A stretch of DNA of 10,338 nucleotides from Euperipatoides rowelli (GCA_003024985.2 PXIH01S0019125.1), one strand, 5' to 3'. Counted from the stretch's first letter, positions 1-7,385 are shown. The notes: generated by a model from the letters alone, not told the origin. Program-made: numbers and translations.

Positions 1-21
1 AACTTTTAAACAGAGGATTCT

Positions 22-81
22 ATGAGTCGTAAGATTTACGACACCGCGACCGCTCATGATAAAATTTTGACCGCGACCGCT
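22..81. repeat. CpG-rich hairpin and 12-bp direct repeat cluster
   Basis: A perfect 7-bp stem with a 3-nt loop lies at 26-42 (GTCGTAA, loop GAT, TTACGAC). An outer 5-bp pairing, ATGAG at 22-26 with CTCAT at 53-57, overlaps it by one base. The 12-mer ACCGCGACCGCT occurs at 43-54 and again at 70-81. The CpG-rich composition contrasts with the AT-rich surroundings, which suggests the edge of a dispersed repeat cut by the window start. The family is not recognised. Confidence 0.5.
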
Positions 82-463
82 TGAAGGTTAATTAGATAGG
101 TATTGCCAAATAGCAAAATTCTTTTTAAAATAGTTTCAAAATTTAAGATTAAAATTTCACCCCTTTTATTGTATTACTATACAATTTTAATGTCAAAGAT
201 AAGGATGAGCAAAATTCCATCTTTGTTATTTAAATTTAGTTGTTTATAAATAACTGTCACAAGAAATAATGTAAACAATGTCAATATACCTATTTTTATC
301 CAGTTAAAAGAGAAAATAAAAAAAGAGCAACAATAAACACCATGATCTATTGACATGCGCTTAAATTTAAACCTTTGTGTTGAAATCGTAATTAATTTCT
401 TTGCAAACATAATTTAATTACCGATTTTCAATGATAATTTCAATACTATGCTTTATCACTTGT
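82..463. other. AT-rich intergenic DNA, nothing recognised
   Basis: This stretch has no convincing gene, RNA or repeat. A minus-strand open frame of 77 codons (177-410) translates to a hydrophobic, lysine-, isoleucine- and phenylalanine-rich peptide. That is what random AT-rich DNA yields, and no family is recognised. Confidence 0.6.
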
Positions 464-539
464 TTATCCATTTAGGTTAACATATGACAGTAGACTGAAA
501 GGTATTCTTTCTCTTAGAGAGACTGATATATACATTTAA

Positions 540-1444
540 TGTATGAAGTAAGCTAAAAGGTATTTGTACTCTTGGAGAGACTGATATATCAATTTAGGTT
601 AATGTATGACAGTAGGCTAAATGTATCGATTCTCCTAGAGAGACTGATATGTCCATTTAGGTTAATGTATGACAGTAATCTTAAGGGTAATCTTTCTCTT
701 AGTCAGACTGATATATCCATTTAGGTTAATATATGATGATAGGCTGAAACATATCCTTTCTCTTAGAGATACCAATATATCCATTTAGGTTAACATAAAG
801 CAGTAGCTGAAAGGAATTCTTTCTATTAGAGAGACCAATATATCCATTTAGGTTAACATATGACTGTAGGCTGAAGGGTATTCTTTCTCTTAGAGAGAAC
901 AATACATCCATTTAGGCTACTGTATGACATTAGGCTAAAAGGTATTCTTTCTCTTAGAGAGACTGATATATCAGTTTAGGTTAATGTATGACATTAAGCT
1001 GAAAGGTATTATTTATATTAGAGAGTCTGATATGTCCATTTAGGTTAATGTATGAGGTAAGCTAAAATGTATTTGTACTCTTGGAGAGACTGATATATCA
1101 ATTTAGTTAATGTATGACAGTAGGCTAAAGGTATTCCTCCTCTTAGAGAGACTGATATGTCCATTTAGGTTAATGTATGGCAGTAGTCTTAAGGGTAATC
1201 TTTCTCTTAGTCAGACTGATATATCCATTTAGGTTAATATATGATGATAGGCTGAAACATATCCTTTCTCTTACAGACACCAATATATCCATTTAGGTTA
1301 ACATACAGCAGTAGCTGAAAGGAATTCTTTCTATTAGAGAGACCGTTATATCCGTTTATGTTAACATATGACTGTAGGCTGAAAGGTATTCTTTCTCTTA
1401 GAGAGAACAATATATCCATTTAGGCTACTGTATGACATAAGGCT
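540..1444. repeat. Higher-order repeat of eight monomers (508 bp) inside array 1
   Basis: Diagnostic monomer variants recur at an offset of about 508 bp. The CTTGGAGAGA variant lies near 571 and 1080, the TTAGTCAGACTG variant near 699 and 1207, ATATGATGATAGGCTGAAAC at 731 and 1239, and AGCAGTAGCTGAAAGGAATT near 798 and 1306. One full copy runs from about 540 to 1047. A second begins near 1048 and is interrupted at the N at 1445. Confidence 0.85.
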
Positions 1445-1557
1445 NATTAGAGAGACCGTTATATCCGTTTATGTTAACATATGACTGTAGGCTGAAAGGT
1501 ATTCTTTCTCTTAGAGAGAACAATATATCCATTTAGGCTACTGTATGACATAAGGCT
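1333..1557. repeat. Exact 112-bp duplication on both sides of a single N
   Basis: Bases 1333-1444 and 1446-1557 are identical by eye over all 112 positions, with only the N at 1445 between them. The monomer phase is broken at the N. Neighbouring monomers elsewhere in the array differ at many sites, so perfect identity here fits two overlapping contig ends placed side by side better than a real duplication. Confidence 0.85.
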
Positions 1558-1722
1558 AAAAGGTATTCTTTCTCTTAGAGAGAACAATATATCCATTTAG
1601 GCTACTGTATGACATAAGGCTGAAAGGTATTCTTTCTCTTAGTGAGACTGATAAATTTTTTTAGGGTAATGTATGACAATAACCTAAAAGGTATTCTTTC
1701 TCTTAAAGAGACTGATTATAGA

Positions 1723-2287
1723 GTATGTAAATATTTTAATATGATGGCTACCAAAAATATATTGTAAATTTTGCAATATTATTAGTTACAAAAGTAGCTT
1801 CTTATCGTTAAAAATAAATTTATTTAAATGGAATTAAAATACAATACTAGTTTATTGGTATTAGATGAATTGGCTACAATTAGTAGCAACACTGTATTGT
1901 TTTCTTACATTGTGTTTTGGCTTCTTCCGATTAGGCAGTTCTATCATTACTTTGTGATTAGTACACATTGTAGAAGTCACTGAATGTGAAAAACTAAAGA
2001 AATATTATAAAAAAAAGCTTTATTTTTCAAGAAAATTGCAATGTTACTGTGATATATCATACCAGAAGATATTGATAATAATACAACTATTAGTGCGTTT
2101 TAAAGCACTATTCAGGTTCTAAAGTTAGTTCTGCTTCAGATTTTATGAGAATAACAAGTTAAGCATTTTTGATCTCTCTAGTTCTTCGTTTATTAATCTA
2201 AGTTGTAATTGTATTCAATGGTTTCCATACTCTTTATTGTTGTTAATTCAATATATAACAGTTACTTTTCTGGTAAATTATGATTTA
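1723..2287. other. AT-rich intergenic DNA, nothing recognised
   Basis: There are many short A and T runs and stops in all frames. No repeat unit, RNA gene or coding similarity is visible to me. Confidence 0.6.
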
Positions 2288-2416
2288 AAACAACACAGTT
2301 AGCTTTAAAACAACCCCCTTCCCTTCTAAATAAGTGTTTTGATATTCGTCCCCAAAAAGACAACGTTCTTCCAGTAATATCCAAGAATGAACAAGTGGGA
2401 TATTCCTGCTTAGGAG
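2288..2416 (-). pseudogene. Possible relic of an isoprenylcysteine/phospholipid methyltransferase-like protein
   Basis: A 43-codon minus-strand frame, closed by stops on both sides, reads NIPLVHSWILLEERC followed by LFGDEYQNTYLE. A hydrophobic stretch, then an acidic-acidic-basic EER and an FG-(D/E)-EY motif, is the C-terminal signature seen in membrane methyltransferases of the isoprenylcysteine carboxyl methyltransferase and phospholipid methyltransferase type. The spacing between EER and FGDEY looks about three residues short for that family. There is no start codon context, no splice evidence and no upstream membrane domain, so this would be a broken fragment or a decayed exon. Chance similarity over so short a stretch remains quite possible. 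Confidence 0.2.
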
Positions 2417-2763
2417 TTATCATAAACTTGTAATAGTGAAAATATAGTTATTATAAATATAATAATAATAGAAGATTTAAAAAAAATGACTTTGGTTATG
2501 TTATATTTTTGTTCTCATTTCCAGGTTACAGTATAATAATATGCATGAATATATTCCTCTTATTTTTTTAAAATAGAATAATAACAAGTCTTATTTCCTA
2601 AATGATGCATTTATAAAAGTACACAACTTATTGTATTTTGATTTTCTAAAATACAATAAACCCTGACCTTATATTTCTAACATTTGTTTAATGAAGAACT
2701 CCCTCTTCCATATGTTAATGTATTAATTATTGTTAAATATGAATGTGGTGTTATGTTTATTGT

Positions 2764-2804
2764 ATTCAGCTCAACAAGCTAGAAAATAGCTTGTTGATTC
2801 AGCT
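2764..2804. repeat. Perfect hairpin flanked by 8-bp direct repeats
   Basis: CAACAAGCTA and TAGCTTGTTG form a perfect 10-bp inverted repeat around the 5-nt loop GAAAA (2772-2796). The stem extends one further pair into the flank. The 8-mer ATTCAGCT sits directly on both sides (2764-2771 and 2797-2804). This is the architecture of a minimal inverted-repeat insertion with an 8-bp target duplication, as hAT-type transposases make, but the insert is only 25 bp. An internally deleted element or an aberrant excision product are possible origins. Confidence 0.55.
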
Positions 2805-2983
2805 GGTATGCATGATTGATTAATATTATTATTTAATATTAATGTACACATTACAATACTTGTATTTACACTGAACTGGCTAAATGGACCAACAAACAAG
2901 TCTTTCAGTTTTGGCAGATGTGAATTCTGCAACAGCTAAATTTGTGAAATCGAAGATCCAGGAAAACTGTGTGATTATCTTCT

Positions 2984-2991
2984 CTAAATCA
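2984..2991. repeat. Left 8-bp target site duplication of the hAT-like insertion
   Basis: CTAAATCA, identical to 3450-3457. It ends on a codon boundary of the interrupted glutaredoxin frame. Eight bases is the usual duplication size for hAT-superfamily transposases. Confidence 0.8.
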
Positions 2992-3449
2992 TGCGTTTTC
3001 AAATTTTTGGAATGTTGTACCACTTAAAGAAACTTCTAAAAATTCATGTACCACCATATACATATTTCATAATTTGGTCTTTGTACAGCCAAGAATATGC
3101 GTTTATGGTAAGAATACAATCTGAATAAAATAAACAATCATGTCAAAAAATCCATATTTAATTGTATTAATTATTAAATGAAAGCTATTTACTTTTATTC
3201 AATGTAAAGTTTCGTTGTTAATTTAAAATCTATACATCAAATATAGGTCTACTAGTCTAAGTACATCATAATTTAACTAACTGCACAGTGATTAATTATT
3301 AGGCTTATGGACTTGGACCTGTTCATAACCAAGTGCAAATAACACATTTTAAGGCAAGAGAAAATAACTAAATTGCAATGCGCTGAATATCTAATTTTTC
3401 CTTTACCACAAAAAACAAAGTAATGTACCACAGTTAGAGAATCCCTGCA
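2992..3449. mobile_element. hAT-like non-autonomous element (458 bp) inside the glutaredoxin copy
   Basis: The 8-mer CTAAATCA occurs directly before (2984-2991) and directly after (3450-3457) this segment. Removing the segment and one copy restores the glutaredoxin frame. Both ends begin TGC when read inward: TGCGTTTTCAAA on the left and, reverse-complemented, TGCAGGGATTCTCTAACTG on the right. The right end fits the CAGGG-TTCTC-AA type of hAT terminus, while the left looks eroded. GTACCAC motifs occur near both ends (about 3016, 3048 and 3425), as in hAT subterminal repeats. No transposase coding is visible, so the element would depend on an enzyme supplied in trans. Confidence 0.8.
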
Positions 3450-3457
3450 CTAAATCA
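3450..3457. repeat. Right 8-bp target site duplication of the hAT-like insertion
   Basis: CTAAATCA, an exact copy of 2984-2991. Glutaredoxin coding resumes at the next base, 3458. Confidence 0.8.
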
Positions 3458-3703
3458 CCCTGCCCTTATTGTCGTCAGACTAATAATGTATTTAAAGATG
3501 TAGAAGCCAGGTTCGATGTAGTAGAATTTGATCAGCAAGAAGATGGTGTCGTCATTCAGGACATCCTCCATCAGCTTACAGGAGCACAGACAGTGCCTCA
3601 TGTATTTGTTAATGGAAAGTCTATTGATGGTTGATAAGCAACAAAAGTTTTTCATCAAGAAGGAAAATTACAATTGCTAATTGAAGAATGCAATAACAGC
3701 TAA

Positions 3704-3934
3704 CATTAATTTTACGCTAAATTAATCTTTTTGCTGTGTGGTTTTTTTTTTGATGAATTCCTGAACACGCTCCTATTAGCATTGAATTTTAATTGACTCA
3801 TAAACTTTACGAAATGGAAACTATAAAACTCTGATATGTCTGTCAATTATTGAGAAAATATGACACAGATCAAGTGATTTATCTTGAAAAAAAAATAATG
3901 TAAAATGTATTATTTTATTTATTAGAATTTTACA
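3704..3934. other. 3' flank of the glutaredoxin copy with a short A-run
   Basis: This AT-rich stretch follows the last glutaredoxin stop. A run of nine A at 3887-3895 is about 180 bp downstream and could be the remains of a retrocopy poly(A) tail. No AATAAA is seen just before it. TAATGTA directly after the A-run (3896-3902) also occurs upstream of the ATG at 2840-2846, a weak candidate for a retroposition target duplication. Confidence 0.3.
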
Positions 3935-4912
3935 TAATCTAACTATAATAAAAGGCTAGTTTGGTCACTTTGGTCATGATGTCTGTCATGCTGTTCGGCC
4001 ATCTTCTGCGAGCCGATGATGCCCAAAGATGTTTTTGCTCTATTTTCTGTCCATAAATGTTGCTGTATCCGTCATTAGTTATGGGCTTTACAACTAGTCT
4101 AATATAATAAAAAGCCACATTGGTCAAGATGTCTGTCACGCTGTTCGGCCAATTTCGGCATGCCAATGATGCCCAAAGATGTTTTTGCTCTATTTTCTGT
4201 CCATGTGTATCCATAATTTTTGACGTGCTTTTCAACTAGTGTATTATAATAAAAGGAAAGTTTGGTCATGATGTCTGTTCTCGGCCATCTTCGGTAAGAC
4301 GATGATGTCAAAAGATGTTTTCGTTCTATTTTCTGTCCAAAAAAGTTGCTGTATCATTTCTGATGTGATTTTAAACTAGTCTAATATAATAAAAGGCAAG
4401 GTTGGTCATGATGTCTGTCATGCTGCTCGGCCATTTTTGCCAAGCCGATGATGCCCAAAGATGTTTTTGCTCTATTTTCGGTCCATAGATGTCGCTGTAT
4501 CCATCATTATTGATGGGCTTTTAAATTTGTCTAATATAATAAAAGACCACTTTGGTCATGATGTCTGTCATGCTGCTCGGCCATCTTCGGCGAACCGATG
4601 ATGCCCAAAGATCTTTTTGCTCTATTTTCTGTCCATAGATGTTGCTCTATCCATCATTTTTGACATGCTTTTCAACTAGTGTAATATAATAAAAGGCAAG
4701 TTTGATCATGATGTCTGTGCTCGGCCATCTTCGGCGAGCCGATGACGTCCGAGGATGTTTTTGTTCTATTTTCTGTCCATAGATGTCACTGTATCCGTCA
4801 TTTCTAAAGGGCTTGTAAATTTTTGACGTTCTTTTAGGTATAGCAACCTAAGAAGGAAAAAATTAAGTTCCATCATTTTTGAAAGGGTTTTTAAACTAGT
4901 AATAAATAATCT
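3935..4912. repeat. Tandem repeat array 2, 140-160 bp units, six copies plus a partial seventh
   Basis: The landmark ATAATAAAAG, or a close variant, starts at 3945, 4104, 4246, 4386, 4536 and 4686, giving periods of 159, 142, 140, 150 and 150 bp. Each unit continues with TTTGGTCATGATGTCTGTCA, a GC-rich core (CTCGGCCATCTTCGGCGAGC), GATGATGCCCAAAGATG, TTTTTGCTCTATTTTCTGTC and a variable end near AACTAGT. The core can pair TCGGC with GCCGA. The last unit is disrupted at about 4816-4866 and followed by a partial unit end at about 4868-4912. Copies differ by substitutions and short indels, so the array is not recent. Minus-strand frames with repeated QKIEQKHLWAS are by-products; stops and frameshifts break them from copy to copy. 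The family is not recognised. Confidence 0.9.
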
Positions 4913-5628
4913 TTTTTATAAAATAAAAAAAAATGTATTAATTATTGTTACTTGAAATATGTTAAGACTTTTTTTTTTAATCATTCTATTATTTAACTGC
5001 ATATTAACCATAAATGTCCGGTACCGAATGTTTTTAAACCCAGTCACATGGGCCGATTGCCCAAATAGTTTCATTCCTAATATATACAAATTCTATGAAT
5101 AAAAAAGAAAATTGCATAGATACATGACATGTTTTATAAAGTTTTTAATCAAAAGTTTTATTTCTCATGAAATTTTATGATTAATTTCTACAGCATGTCA
5201 ATCCAATCAATTGATTATTTTCATTAATTCTTGATTGTTCCCTTATGTACAAAATGAATCTGAGTAAAAGAACTTGAAATTTACTTTTCTCATTAATAAC
5301 AATCTGGTATTTGAACTAAAATGGTTTCTTGTAATAATAATGGAAATTATTTTTTTTAATACAAATATCACATTTGGTCGATTCGAAGTTTTATATTAAA
5401 TCCAAATCTTTTCTTTTTTTTTTTTTAATCTAAATTTAACAATGTATTTTAATCTCAGAATAAGATAATTGTGCTTCTCGTTTCTTAAATAAAATGATGA
5501 AGATTGATAAAATCAATTATTGATACTTTATTATTGATAGTAAAACAATTTTATGATTTAGAACAATTTTTTTTTAAATAAGTATTTAATGATTTGATTT
5601 CCTGCATTACTAGCAAATAATCCTGTTA
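4913..5628. other. AT-rich intergenic DNA, nothing firm
   Basis: This stretch is dominated by long A and T runs. A small GC-richer patch at about 5018-5070 (CCGGTACCGAATG and ACATGGGCCGATTGCCC) vaguely recalls the hairpin family annotated at 5629-5856 and 7014-7385, but is too diverged to assign. No coding or RNA feature is seen. Confidence 0.5.
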
Positions 5629-5856
5629 TGTGGGCATCAGCCATTTTTTTTTGTTTAAGCCCTTTTTATGTAAGAGAGAACACAACTTATAGTTCCAAAA
5701 AATAGTTCCCACGCCGATCTTTTAAGCCCGTTAAATTTTTTTAATATATATTTACAGTGATCTAAAAGAAAAAAAATAGTTTTGAATAAGCCCATTAGAT
5801 AGCGCTGTTACTGGCTTTGGAACATGTTATTCCAATTATATATAGGATGGCCATGC
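5629..5856. repeat. Dispersed repeat family, copy 1 (diverged)
   Basis: This copy shares blocks with the copy at 7014-7385. A degenerate GCCCGTTAC-GGGCATC start lies at about 5630-5642 and a further AAGCCCGTTA at about 5724. Other shared blocks are GTTCCCAC at 5705, GTTTTGAATAAGCCCATTAG at 5779-5798, GCGCTGTTACTGGCTT at about 5802, and a TATATAGGAT end at about 5840. No coding capacity is seen. It is probably a non-autonomous transposon; its class is not determined. Confidence 0.6.
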
Positions 5857-6086
5857 ATGCTTTTGTCATTTTTAACCCTTTCACTTTTTATTTAATTTTC
5901 AAGATCTGTCAGATGATTCTGTAATTTGAATTTCGGGTGGTCTATTTTCTAAAACATTTTTGAATAAATTTACACATTAAAAAAAAAAATTAATGCAGCT
6001 TTTAAAAATCAAAACTAAAAATTATATTGCCAACAGAAGAGATACAATGAGGCAAAATGTAAAATATTGGCTAAAATTGAAAAAAT
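5857..6086. other. AT-rich spacer, nothing recognised
   Basis: The spacer between the dispersed repeat and the hAT-like MITE contains homopolymer A and T runs only. Confidence 0.6.
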
Positions 6087-6094
6087 GTTTATAG
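6087..6094. repeat. Left 8-bp target site duplication of the second hAT-like MITE
   Basis: GTTTATAG, matching TTTTATAG at 6539-6546 in seven of eight bases. One substitution since insertion explains the difference. Confidence 0.7.
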
Positions 6095-6538
6095 CAAGCG
6101 TGTCAAACTCAAAACCTGACGTGGGCCAAATAAACATGGTTTAAGTTTATGTGAGCCGCAAAAAAAAAAAAGGAACGCTTCATAATCAATTTTCATTGAA
6201 ACGCTCCAACTCTCACTTTTCTTGACAATTTCTATGTTCGTAAGCAATTTTTTGTTTATTTCTACTACCACTTGGCTTTGATAGAGACATGCTGAATACA
6301 AAGGACTGAAATAAATGAATAATCGTTAAAATTGTTTAAAATAATATGACATTTAAATAAATAGTAATATTTTTTTCTTGAACATTAACTTACCAGACAC
6401 TGAATAATCACACAAATTAATAAGCGTTTTACGGAAATGGTGTGCCTGTGTGTAAGGTGACGCGATATTAGCATACCGTAATTGGCTGGGCCTGGGCCGC
6501 ACAAATAATTGCTTAGGGCCACGAGTCTGACACCCTTG
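6095..6538. mobile_element. Complete hAT-like MITE, 444 bp
   Basis: The terminal inverted repeats are CAAGCGTGTCAAACTC at 6095-6110 and, reverse-complemented, CAAGGGTGTCAGACTC from 6523-6538, matching in 14 of 16 positions. The (A/G)GGGTGTCAAACTC type of end with GGGCC and GCCGC subterminal motifs (about 6122, 6154 and 6494) is common in non-autonomous hAT elements of animals. An 8-bp target duplication flanks it. There is no transposase domain. The two 70-codon minus-strand frames that overlap the element (6089-6301 and 6353-6565) run past its ends and show no family signature. An internal run of about 12 A lies near 6160. Confidence 0.85.
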
Positions 6539-6546
6539 TTTTATAG
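6539..6546. repeat. Right 8-bp target site duplication of the second hAT-like MITE
   Basis: TTTTATAG, directly after the right terminal inverted repeat, matching GTTTATAG at 6087-6094 in seven of eight bases. Confidence 0.7.
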
Positions 6547-7013
6547 TAACATTCTTTTTAAGCATTTTTTAAATTGGATAAAATAATTTTATTTTTATTT
6601 TCCAACTTATAGAACAAAAAAAGAAAGAAAAAAAATTTAAAAAAAAAAATCTGTTTGTTGTGTATTGATTTTCTTTATAGATTCGGATTTCTGGTCATAA
6701 AATAAAAACAATGATTTATACCATTATTTTTTACCTACTCCACAGACCCAGCGCTCATAGCACCTGTTGATCATGTGACAGGCATATAACCACAAGCGAG
6801 ATATTTCATAAATAATGAAAAATATTACCAGGATTTTTTTACAATTCACTTGTTAGAATAAATTAATTTTGATATTGAAGCTGCTTCTAATAAAATAATA
6901 TTTTCTTTCCTTTTGAATGTGTAAAATTATTAAAGAGAACATCATAGGTAAAATAATTTCTATCTTTTTGGATGCCATTTTGAAGACATTTCAAATTACG
7001 TTGAAACTAGATT
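6547..7013. other. AT-rich intergenic DNA with one GC-richer patch
   Basis: Mostly A and T runs. A less AT-rich patch at about 6737-6805 (CCACAGACCCAGCGCTCATA onward) may be a fragment of another dispersed repeat, but I cannot identify it. TGATCATGTGACA at 6768-6780 is the reverse complement of 9403-9415. Confidence 0.5.
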
Positions 7014-7253
7014 TTAAGCCTATTACACGGGCATCCAACCATTGTTTTATTTTTTTGTTTTTATATCGCAGTCTTCTAAGAGAAAATCCCACTTAAAGTT
7101 TTGAATAAACCCATTAGATGGTGCTGTAAGCCCGTTACATGGGCATCAAACATTTTTTTGGGTTAAGCCCGTTACACGGGCATCAAACATTTTTTTCTAT
7201 CTAAGAGAAAAGACTTTTAATAAAGTTTCTAAGATTGCAAATCATTATTCTTA

Positions 7254-7286
<33 letters not shown>

Positions 7287-7385
7287 GCGAGTTCCCACAC
7301 TGAGCATAGATGCCGCTGTTACTGGCTTCGGAAAACACGGATTTTGAACATGCTCATTTCAATTAGTATATAGGATATAAGGATG
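7014..7385. repeat. Dispersed repeat family, copy 2, with hairpin modules
   Basis: Three modules with the GCCCGT-TAC-ACGGGC theme occur, at 7018-7032 (diverged), 7130-7144 (one changed base) and 7167-7181. The last is a perfect 6-bp stem with a 3-nt loop. Each continues as GGGCATC(A/C)AA and a T run; the last two modules are 37 bp apart in tandem. Between and after them are AAAGTTTTGAATAAACCCAT (7095-7114), GTTCCCACACTGA (7291-7303), GCCGCTGTTACTGGCTTCGG (7312-7331) and a TATATAGGAT end (about 7368-7377). The same blocks occur at 5629-5856. No protein coding is visible. It directly precedes satellite array 3. Confidence 0.65.
7254..7288. repeat. Compound (TG)n(GA)n microsatellite
   Basis: About six TG units (7254-7265) run straight into about eleven GA units (7265-7287), ended by GCGAG. 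It sits inside the second copy of the dispersed repeat and is absent from the first. Confidence 0.95.

Larger units (their letters stand above)
464..1722. repeat. Satellite array 1, about 64-bp monomers, about 21 units
   Basis: Head-to-tail monomers of 58 to 64 bp (mostly 63-64) share three landmarks: GACTGATATATCCATTTAGG, then TTAATGTATGACAGTAGGCT, then a TTCTTTCTCTTAGAGA tail. Landmark starts include 521, 579, 642, 706, 770, 833, 897, 961, 1025, 1088, 1150, 1214, 1278, 1341 and 1405, continuing after the N to 1710. Each monomer carries the palindrome GATATATC and the near-palindrome TCTCTTAGAGA. The edge monomers are the most diverged, as is usual for satellites. Two 61-codon minus-strand frames (726-911 and 1234-1419) lie exactly one higher-order period apart and are by-products of the repeat, not genes. 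Confidence 0.95.
2884..3703 (+). pseudogene. Glutaredoxin (dithiol, Grx2-like) pseudogene, interrupted by a hAT-like insertion
   Basis: Glutaredoxins reduce disulfides and glutathione mixed disulfides using glutathione. The N-terminal part (2884-2991, 36 codons from ATG) encodes a helical start and the strand ENCVIIFSKS. It breaks off exactly where the active site should follow. Coding resumes in the same frame at 3458 with PCPYCR, so the CPYC redox motif falls at conceptual residues 38-41. VEFDQQEDG and the cis-proline TVP (81-83) follow, then the partner strand HVFVNGKSI. At the conserved GG-x-D motif the first glycine is Asp, and two stops, TGA (3632-3634) and TAA (3635-3637), come next. 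The frame then continues with a typical C-terminal helix (KVFHQEGKLQLLIEEC) to TAA at 3701-3703. The total is 117 codons, a normal length for the family. No intron divides the coding sequence, so a processed retrocopy is likely. As it stands, only a 47-residue peptide ending inside the insertion (stop at 3025-3027) could be made. The glutaredoxin call is firm; the Grx2-like subtype is inferred from the CPYC motif and the C-terminal half. Confidence 0.9.

Noticed and set aside
177-410. 77-codon minus-strand open frame encoding a hydrophobic peptide
   Set aside because: Its composition is that expected of AT-rich random DNA. There is no recognisable domain, promoter or splice support.
726-1419. 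Two similar 61-codon minus-strand frames
   Set aside because: They lie exactly 508 bp apart inside satellite array 1 and reflect the higher-order repeat. Monomers of 63 and 64 bp do not keep a frame.
3632-3634. TGA in the glutaredoxin copy as a selenocysteine codon
   Set aside because: A TAA stop follows at once, the position is not the active-site cysteine, and no SECIS-like element was recognised downstream.
3455-3658. 67-codon minus-strand frame
   Set aside because: It is antisense to the glutaredoxin relic, whose sense-strand motifs are unmistakable.
3939-4311. 98- and 70-codon minus-strand frames with repeated QKIEQKHLWAS
   Set aside because: They are translations of array 2. Frame and stops change from unit to unit, so there is no sign of selection on a protein.
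6089-6565. Two 70-codon minus-strand frames over the MITE
   Set aside because: They cross the element boundaries and show no transposase motif.
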